Source: Janthinobacterium lividum (lineage in GTDB: Bacteria > Pseudomonadota > Gammaproteobacteria > Burkholderiales > Burkholderiaceae_D). From it: a stretch of 12,255 nt of DNA. Of this stretch, positions 7,764 through 12,255 are shown one piece after another. The notes under the pieces were generated by a model. It had not been told where the DNA came from. It was given only the letters and a program-made list of their open reading frames with translations, and did no database searches. Numbering within the stretch: the stretch's first letter is position 1; every line of letters starts with the position of its first letter. The stretch covers positions 1 to 12,255 of the forward strand of contig CAMBDR010000053.1 of the NCBI GenBank assembly GCA_945864765.1, read 5' to 3'. The position numbers and the translations under genes were made by a program.

Positions 7764-7769
7764 ATTATA
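7764..7769 (-). promoter_or_regulatory. Possible -10 element of the TonB receptor gene
   Basis: A perfect TATAAT reads on the minus strand 16 nt before the start codon. If used, transcription would begin near 7757 and leave a leader of only about 10 nt holding the GGAG. No good -35 hexamer is found at 16-18 bp, so it may need an activator or may be chance. Confidence 0.3.
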
Positions 7770-7893
7770 GGTAATGGCACCAGGCGTGCTTTGCCAGGTG
7801 GATTTTGTATGTAAATATAACATTTCTCGATTGGTAAATTGAGTATTTTTCTATGACGTGCATGAAAGAAGATATATAAGTGTTGTTGTCCGA

Positions 7894-7964
7894 CCAATAA
7901 AATACCCATGTCACCCAATAAAACACCCAATTACACCCATTTATACCCATTTACACCCAATTCA
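7894..7964. repeat. Phased ~10-bp ACCCAWTTAY repeat array, G-rich on minus strand
   Basis: ACCC begins at 7904, 7913, 7925, 7935, 7945 and 7955, and a degenerate unit follows at 7965. Four units (7925-7964) have an exact 10-bp period with consensus ACCCAWTTAY. To the left, CCAATAAAAYACCC occurs at 7894-7907 and 7915-7928, 21 bp apart, or two helical turns. The period is not a multiple of three, so it is not a coding repeat. On the minus strand the triplets at 7926-7928, 7936-7938, 7946-7948 and 7956-7958 form G3N7G3N7G3N7G3, which meets the common quadruplex pattern. Confidence 0.85.
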
Positions 7965-8061
7965 ACCAGTCAAAGATTCGACAACCAGCCGCCCATCAAG
8001 CCGCCAGCGCAGAATGCTTCATGCTACACTCGCAATTCTATGTGACTGGCATCTTACCTTT

Positions 8062-8065
8062 GGAG
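8062..8065 (+). promoter_or_regulatory. Ribosome binding site deciding the TRAP binding-protein start
   Basis: GGAG, 5 nt before ATG at 8071, directly followed by a good signal peptide. It rejects the frame extension from 7858. Confidence 0.75.
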
Positions 8066-8070
8066 ACTTC

Positions 8071-9048
8071 ATGAAGCTGACCGCTGTTTTACTTTCCGCC
8101 CTGTTGGGCCTGTTGGGTCTATGCACCAGCGCCTTGGCGCAAACCAAATGGGATTTACCTTCTGCCTATCCGGCAGGTAATTTTCATACTGAAAACTTGA
8201 ATCAATTTGCCAAAGATGTCGATAGCGCCACCGGCGGTAAGTTAAAAATCACCGTGCATGCCAATGCTTCGCTGTTCAAAGCGCCGGAAATCAAACGCGC
8301 CGTACAAACCGGGCAAGCCCAAATCGGCGAATTGATTTTAGTCAATTTTGAAAATGAAAACCCGATTTTCGGCGCAGACGGCATTCCTTTTTTAGCCTCC
8401 AGCTTTGCCGACAGCGAAAAACTGTACCAGGCGCAAAAGCCCTTGCTCGATAAAATTCTGGCGGCCCAGGGCATGAAATTGTTGTATGCCGTGCCATGGC
8501 CACCGCAAGGCCTGTACACCAAGCGCGAATTGGCTTCAGTGGCGGGCATGCGCGGCGTGAAGTGGCGTGCGTATAGCCCGGCCACCGCCAAAATGGCCGA
8601 ATTGATCGGCGCACAACCCGTCACCATTCAGGCGGCAGAAGTGAGCCAGGCCTTTGCCACTGGCGTGGTGGAAGCGATGATGAGTTCCGGCGCGACTGGC
8701 TACGACAGTAAAATTTATGAATCGGTGAAATACTGGTATGACACCCAGGCCTGGTTACCCAAAAATGCCGTCATCGTCAATCTAAAAGCTTTTAACGCAC
8801 TCGACCCGGCGGCCCAGCAAGCGCTGACCAAGGCGGCGCACGAGGCCCAATTGCGCGGCTGGAAATTGAGCGCCGAGAAAAATGAATGGTATAAAAAAGA
8901 ATTAAGCGCCAAGGGCATGAATATCGTGCGCCCCAGCCCCAAACTGGCCGCCGACCTGAAACAGGTGGGTGCCACCATGCTGGCCGACTGGGAGAAAAAA
9001 GCCGGTAGCGACGGGCAAGCGTTATTGACCGCTTATCGTAAGAAATAA
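8071..9048 (+). CDS. TRAP transporter solute-binding protein (DctP family)
   Basis: A 325-residue periplasmic binding protein that captures an organic acid for the TRAP permease. The signal peptide ends in TSALA, with likely cleavage after A23. The mature protein follows the DctP fold: KWDLPSAYPAGNFHTENLNQF at the N-terminus, then GKLKITVHANASLF at about 56-69, IKRAVQTGQAQIGE at about 74-87, and GMRGVKWRAYSPATAKMAEL at about 159-178. R166 in KWRAYSP sits where the family carries its carboxylate-binding arginine. Next come GAQPVTIQAAEVSQAFATGVVEA at about 180-202 and a C-terminal helical region. The start is set by GGAG at 8062-8065, 5 nt before ATG; the open frame upstream to 7858 crosses the repeat array and has no signal peptide, so it is not used. 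The small permease gene follows after 9 nt. The substrate could be a C4-dicarboxylate, another carboxylate or a related acid; sequence alone does not decide. Confidence 0.93.
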   Translation: MKLTAVLLSALLGLLGLCTSALAQTKWDLPSAYPAGNFHTENLNQFAKDVDSATGGKLKITVHANASLFKAPEIKRAVQTGQAQIGELILVNFENENPIFGADGIPFLASSFADSEKLYQAQKPLLDKILAAQGMKLLYAVPWPPQGLYTKRELASVAGMRGVKWRAYSPATAKMAELIGAQPVTIQAAEVSQAFATGVVEAMMSSGATGYDSKIYESVKYWYDTQAWLPKNAVIVNLKAFNALDPAAQQALTKAAHEAQLRGWKLSAEKNEWYKKELSAKGMNIVRPSPKLAADLKQVGATMLADWEKKAGSDGQALLTAYRKK

Positions 9049-9057
9049 GCCCACATC

Positions 9058-9636
9058 ATGGAGACCCGGCACATCGCATCCACGCCGCCTGCGCCCAAGG
9101 CAGGCCGCTTGCGCCGCGCGCTCAACTTTTTGTATGACATCAGCGCCGCGTTGGCTGCGCTGATGTTGGTGATGACGCTTTTGATGGTGCTGGCAGGCAT
9201 GGCGCAGCGCTACCTGCCGTGGCGCTTTTACGGCACCGATTCGTATGCTGGCTACTGCATGGCGGCATCCGGCTTTTTAGCCTTGGCGCATACCTTAAAA
9301 AAGGGCGAGCATATCCGCGTTACCCTGCTTTTAAATGCGCTACGCCCGCCGTATCAAGCATATTTGGAGCGCTTTAGCCTGCTGTTGGGCACCCTGTTGG
9401 CAGGCTTGTTCTGTTATTTCAGTGTATTCCACACCTGGCAATCGTGGGAGTTGCACGATATTTCAACCGGCACCGACGCCACCCCACTGTGGATACCGCA
9501 ATTGGGCATGGCCCTGGGCAGCGTGGTGTTTTTGCTTGCCGTGCTGGATGAATTGCTGCTCGAATTAACCGGCCGCCGCCACGGGGCCAATAGTTCCGAG
9601 GGTTCAGACACTGCAAAGGCGCTACACCATGAATGA
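9058..9636 (+). CDS. TRAP transporter small permease (DctQ family)
   Basis: A 192-residue inner-membrane protein with four predicted membrane helices at about 25-50, 62-80, 105-126 and 145-168, the standard DctQ topology. A basic N-terminal region (KAGRLRRALNF) precedes helix 1, and KKGEHIRVTLL after helix 2 is the typical DctQ loop (gH-I-R/V pattern). DctQ proteins scaffold the large subunit and are required for transport. The gene begins 9 nt after the binding-protein stop and its end overlaps the large-permease start by 8 nt (ATGAATGA at 9629-9636), so the three are one transcriptional unit. The Shine-Dalgarno is weak, so translation may depend on coupling to the upstream gene. Confidence 0.92.
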   Translation: METRHIASTPPAPKAGRLRRALNFLYDISAALAALMLVMTLLMVLAGMAQRYLPWRFYGTDSYAGYCMAASGFLALAHTLKKGEHIRVTLLLNALRPPYQAYLERFSLLLGTLLAGLFCYFSVFHTWQSWELHDISTGTDATPLWIPQLGMALGSVVFLLAVLDELLLELTGRRHGANSSEGSDTAKALHHE

Positions 9637-10924
9637 TTTATTGATTGCAGGGCTGTTAATTCTCGCTCTGGTGCTGATCCTGGGCAGCGGGGTCTGGATT
9701 GGATTGGCCTTAACCGGGGTGGCCTGGGTCGCGATACTGTCCTTGTCCACGCTGCCAGCCGGGGCCAGCATGGCGCACACCATCTGGGGCAGCGCCTCCA
9801 GTTGGACGCTGACCGCCTTACCGCTGTTTATCTGGATGGGGGAGATTTTATTTCGCACCAAACTCTCCGAGAGCATGTTCAAAGGCCTGGCCCCATGGGT
9901 GAATTGGCTACCGGGGCGCTTATTGCATACCAATATCATCGGCTGCACCATTTTTGCGGCGGTGTCCGGCTCCAGTGCCGCCACCTGCGCCACTATCGGC
10001 AAAATGACGCTGCCAGAACTGACCCGGCGCGGCTACCCGCGTGACCAAATCATCGGCTCGCTGGCGGGCGCGGGCACGCTGGGTTTACTGATACCGCCTT
10101 CGATCATCATGATCGTCTACGGTGTCAGTGCTGACGTCTCGATTCCACGCCTGTTTGTGGCCGGTGTGGTGCCGGGTTTATTGCTGGCGGCTTTGTTTAG
10201 CGGCTACATCATCGTCTGGTCATTGCTCAATCCCGATAAAATCCCGCTCTCGACGGAACAATACACACTGCGTCAGCGGCTGTATGAATCACGCCATTTG
10301 CTGCCCGTGGTCGGCTTGATCAGCGCCGTATTGGGCAGTATTTATACCGGTATTGCCACCGCCACCGAAGCGGCAGCGGTGGGCGTGGTGGGCGCTTTTG
10401 TTCTTTCGGCCTTGCAAGGCAGCTTAAGCCGCGCCACCTTTGCGCAAGCCTTGATGGGGGCCACGCGCCTGTATTGCATGATCGCGCTCATCCTCGCGGG
10501 CGCAGCCGCGCTGACACTGGCCATGGGTTTGGTTGGCTTGCCGCGCCATCTGGCCGAATATGTCAGCACGCTGGGCTTGAGCCCCTTTCTGTTGATTGTG
10601 GTGCTGGCGCTGTTTTACATTGTGCTGGGCTGTTTTCTGGATGGGATTTCGATGGTGGTGCTCACCATGGGCGTGGTCTTGCCGACGGTGCAGGCAGCGC
10701 AGATCGATTTGATTTGGTTTGGCATTTTTGTGGTGATGGTGGTGGAGATGGCGCAAATTACGCCGCCCGTTGGCTTTAATTTGTTTGTCTTGCAAGGCAT
10801 GACCCAGTTGCAAATGACTTATATTGCCCGGGTTGCATTGCCGTTTTTCTTTTTGATGTGCGGTATGGTATTGTTGCTATGGTTTTTTCCCGCCATTGCC
10901 ACGTATTTGCCGGGAAAAATGTAG
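9629..10924 (+). CDS. TRAP transporter large permease (DctM family)
   Basis: A 431-residue, highly hydrophobic inner-membrane protein, the sodium-driven transport subunit of the TRAP system, of usual family length. Family signatures visible: SGSSAATCATIGKM at 113-126, the hairpin motif GLLIPPSIIMIVYGV at 152-166, YTGIATATEAAAVGVVGAF at about 239-257, FLDGISMVVLTMGVVLPTV at 336-354 and QITPPVGFNLFVLQG at 376-390. These repeated segments form the substrate and ion sites in the elevator-type fold. An AAGG (9616-9619) lies 9 nt upstream of the ATG, which overlaps the end of the small-permease gene. The stop codon TAG at 10922-10924 shares its G with the Shine-Dalgarno of the downstream kinase gene, indicating that transcription continues into that gene. 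Confidence 0.95.
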   Translation: MNDLLIAGLLILALVLILGSGVWIGLALTGVAWVAILSLSTLPAGASMAHTIWGSASSWTLTALPLFIWMGEILFRTKLSESMFKGLAPWVNWLPGRLLHTNIIGCTIFAAVSGSSAATCATIGKMTLPELTRRGYPRDQIIGSLAGAGTLGLLIPPSIIMIVYGVSADVSIPRLFVAGVVPGLLLAALFSGYIIVWSLLNPDKIPLSTEQYTLRQRLYESRHLLPVVGLISAVLGSIYTGIATATEAAAVGVVGAFVLSALQGSLSRATFAQALMGATRLYCMIALILAGAAALTLAMGLVGLPRHLAEYVSTLGLSPFLLIVVLALFYIVLGCFLDGISMVVLTMGVVLPTVQAAQIDLIWFGIFVVMVVEMAQITPPVGFNLFVLQGMTQLQMTYIARVALPFFFLMCGMVLLLWFFPAIATYLPGKM

Positions 10925-10927
10925 GAG
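10924..10927 (+). promoter_or_regulatory. Kinase ribosome binding site overlapping the permease stop
   Basis: GGAG begins with the last base of the large-permease TAG stop and sits 6 nt before the kinase ATG. A ribosome terminating on the permease message would be positioned at this site, so translation is likely coupled. Confidence 0.75.
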
Positions 10928-10933
10928 TGGCGC

Positions 10934-12255
10934 ATGGATCAAGTTCCACCTGTACCGCCATCGCCTGAATCGCCCGATTTGTCGCAACGGGTGCGCGCGC
11001 TGGAGCACGTGCTGGCGCTGGAGCGCAAACTGCGGCGCAGCAAAGAGCAAACCGCCAATGCGTTGCGCCAACGTCTGGCGCAACATGTCGGCCACGCCAG
11101 CCAAGCCAGCCAAGCCAGCGCGCTCGCGCAGCCAAGCGTCACGCTCGACCCGGATTCCACCCGTATCGCCCCGGCCCATTATCAGACGCGCATGGCCGAC
11201 CAAATGCAGGCGGCGGCCAACATGGCGGCGCTGGCCTTGCCGTCGGGCTTTCGCCTGTTCGAATACCGCATCGACCAGGTGTTGGGCCAAGGCGGCTTTG
11301 GCATTACCTATTTGGCCACCGACATCAACTTGAATACCCGCTTTGCGATTAAAGAATATCTGCCCGCCGAATTTTCTTGCCGCGCCAGCGATTTTTCTGT
11401 GGTGCCGCGTTACCCGGAAGACAGCCAAACCTATCAAACCGGCTTGGAGAATTTTTTATATGAAGCGCGCACCCTGGCCAGTTTTCGCCACCCGAATATT
11501 GTGCGGGTGGCGCGCTTTTTTGAAGCGTACCGCACCGCCTATATTGTGCAAGAATATGAACAGGGCCAATCGCTGCGCGCCTGGTGGCGTAGCGACTTGC
11601 GGTGCGATTTGCTCAGTGATTCAAAGCACCAATCCAATCTGCCAGAATCTGAAATGCTGAGCCTGCTGCAACCCTTGCTGGACGGCTTGGCCCAGGTGCA
11701 TGCAAGCGGCTATCTGCATCGTGACATCAAGCCCGACAACATCATGGTGCGTGATCACAATGGTAGCCTGGTGTTACTCGATTTTGGTGCCGCGCGCCAA
11801 AGCAGTGCCGGCTTGCAAGACTTGACCCCGGATGGGTCGGATGGATCGAACCTGCCGAATATACCGATCGTGACACCCGGCTATGCGCCGCCCGAGCAAT
11901 ATCAGGGCCAAGAGCAAGGGCCGTGGACCGATATCTATGCCATGGGTGCGACTTTGTATTGGATGGTGACGGGGGAAAAGCCGCAAGCGGCACCGCTGCG
12001 CGCCATGGCGCAGCAACACGGCCAAAGCCCCATGCCTGGCGCGCAGCAACTGGCGCAGGGCCGTTATAGCGCCGCGTTTTTGCAAGCCATAGATGAAGCC
12101 TTGTGCCTGGAAGCAAGTAGCCGCCCGCAAAGCGTGGCCGAATTTTGCCAGCGTTTATATGCCAACCACAGCGCCAGCCTCGGTTTGCAAGAGGCCTTGC
12201 GCCTGCGCCTGGGCGAGGCGGTGAAACAGCGCTTGCGCCTGGGTTGGCTGCGCCG
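10934..12255 (+). CDS. Hanks-type serine/threonine protein kinase, 3' partial
   Basis: The frame opens at ATG 10934 and is still open at the window edge (440 full codons). GGAG at 10924-10927, spaced 6 nt, sets the start. An N-terminal region of about 105 residues precedes the kinase domain; it contains a charged helix, probably a coiled coil (about 15-50), and an ASQ repeat. Kinase motifs: Gly-rich loop GQGGFG at 118-123; catalytic lysine K140 in FAIKEYLP; HPNIV at 186-190; HRDIKPDN at 262-269 (D264, N269, RD type); DFG at 283-285; GYAPPEQY at 316-323 as the APE equivalent; and DIYAMGATLYWMVTGEKP at 333-350. All catalytic residues are present, so it should be an active kinase. No membrane segment appears in the visible part; the C-terminal output or sensor region is outside the window. 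It starts 9 nt after the TRAP large-permease stop, so it is likely co-transcribed and perhaps translationally coupled. The targets are unknown. Confidence 0.93.
   Translation, partial: MDQVPPVPPSPESPDLSQRVRALEHVLALERKLRRSKEQTANALRQRLAQHVGHASQASQASALAQPSVTLDPDSTRIAPAHYQTRMADQMQAAANMAALALPSGFRLFEYRIDQVLGQGGFGITYLATDINLNTRFAIKEYLPAEFSCRASDFSVVPRYPEDSQTYQTGLENFLYEARTLASFRHPNIVRVARFFEAYRTAYIVQEYEQGQSLRAWWRSDLRCDLLSDSKHQSNLPESEMLSLLQPLLDGLAQVHASGYLHRDIKPDNIMVRDHNGSLVLLDFGAARQSSAGLQDLTPDGSDGSNLPNIPIVTPGYAPPEQYQGQEQGPWTDIYAMGATLYWMVTGEKPQAAPLRAMAQQHGQSPMPGAQQLAQGRYSAAFLQAIDEALCLEASSRPQSVAEFCQRLYANHSASLGLQEALRLRLGEAVKQRLRLGWLR
11096..11119 (+). repeat. 9-bp in-frame repeat (Ala-Ser-Gln) in the kinase N-terminal linker
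   Basis: GCCAGCCAA occurs twice in perfect tandem (11096-11113) followed by a partial GCCAGC. It encodes ASQASQAS at residues 55-62, between the charged helix and the kinase domain. Confidence 0.8.
11831..11848 (+). repeat. 9-bp in-frame duplication (Asp-Gly-Ser) in the kinase activation segment
   Basis: GATGGGTCG is followed by GATGGATCG, one base different. This encodes DGSDGS at residues 300-305, between DFG (283) and GYAPPEQ (316), making the activation segment longer than I expect for this kinase type. Confidence 0.7.

Larger units (their letters stand above)
7748..8070. promoter_or_regulatory. Divergent intergenic region, TonB receptor and TRAP operon
   Basis: A stretch of 323 bp without a supported gene. 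Next to the receptor start are GGAG (7753-7756) and TATAAT (7764-7769) on the minus strand. The middle (7800-7900) is AT-rich. A phased repeat array fills 7894-7964. The right part (7965-8060) is more GC-rich and ends in the TRAP ribosome site GGAG at 8062-8065. TGCTACACT at 8022-8030 resembles an extended -10 for the TRAP operon but has no clear -35. Open frames crossing the region from either side lack start-site support. Confidence 0.6.

Noticed and set aside
7748..7930. N-terminal extension of the TonB receptor to an ATG at 7930
   Set aside because: It would place 61 non-signal residues before a clean signal peptide and run into the repeat array; the ATG at 7747 has GGAG at proper spacing.
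7894..7964. CRISPR array
   Set aside because: Units are about 10 bp with no separate spacers and no cas genes nearby.
7858..8070. N-terminal extension of the TRAP binding protein to an ATG at 7858
   Set aside because: The extension crosses the 10-bp repeat array, lacks a ribosome site, and would bury the signal peptide.
10424..10813. Histidine-rich minus-strand frame opposite the large permease
   Set aside because: The His-rich stretch is the reverse complement of valine/methionine codons of a permease membrane helix; no start-site support.
10896..11333. Plus-strand frame of 145 codons over the permease/kinase junction
   Set aside because: It overlaps the end of the permease and the start of the kinase in another frame; both of those have strong family motifs and a good ribosome site.
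10877..11437. Minus-strand frame of 186 codons opposite the kinase N-terminal region
   Set aside because: It is antisense to the kinase glycine loop and lysine region and has no recognisable features of its own.

Overview
The window reads as Gram-negative, proteobacterial chromosomal DNA of moderate GC content. A betaproteobacterium (Burkholderiales-like) is my best guess. This rests on the glycine-zipper envelope protein, the chemoreceptor-like histidine kinase, a two-domain polyphosphate:AMP phosphotransferase, a large TonB-dependent receptor, a TRAP transporter and a Hanks-type kinase of the GGFGITYLA/AIKEYLP type. The taxonomic call is an inference from family resemblance only. I see no rRNA, tRNA, insertion sequence, phage gene or CRISPR array.

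Layout, left to right. (1) The 3' end of a plus-strand glycine-zipper envelope protein gene (to 548). (2) A minus-strand pair made of a periplasmic sugar-type binding protein (3422-2442) followed 51 nt later by a membrane histidine kinase (2390-555). The binding protein has no permease or ATPase beside it and the kinase has no response regulator, so the two look like a ligand-sensing unit rather than a transporter. (3) A plus-strand polyphosphate:AMP phosphotransferase (3548-5269) with an unusual tetrapeptide-repeat tail. (4) A minus-strand TonB-dependent outer-membrane receptor (7747-5294). (5) A 323-bp divergent intergenic region containing a striking array of about 10-bp repeats whose minus strand fits the G3N7G3N7G3N7G3 quadruplex pattern. 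(6) A plus-strand, tightly packed run: TRAP binding protein, small TRAP permease, large TRAP permease (8-nt overlap), then a serine/threonine protein kinase (9-nt gap) that runs off the right edge. This last gene is open at the window edge.

How the genes may work together. The receptor (outer membrane) and the TRAP system (periplasm and inner membrane) diverge from one control region and could form a two-membrane route for an organic acid. The protein kinase appears translationally linked to the TRAP genes. The substrate is not visible from sequence. A recurring feature is short in-frame tandem repeats (9 or 12 bp) inside coding regions: in the receptor signal peptide, the phosphotransferase tail, the kinase linker and the kinase activation segment.

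Most notable for follow-up: the phased decamer/G-quadruplex array at 7894-7964, the orphan binding-protein/histidine-kinase pair with a large insert in the kinase dimerisation region, the repeat tail on the phosphotransferase, and the protein kinase attached to a TRAP operon.
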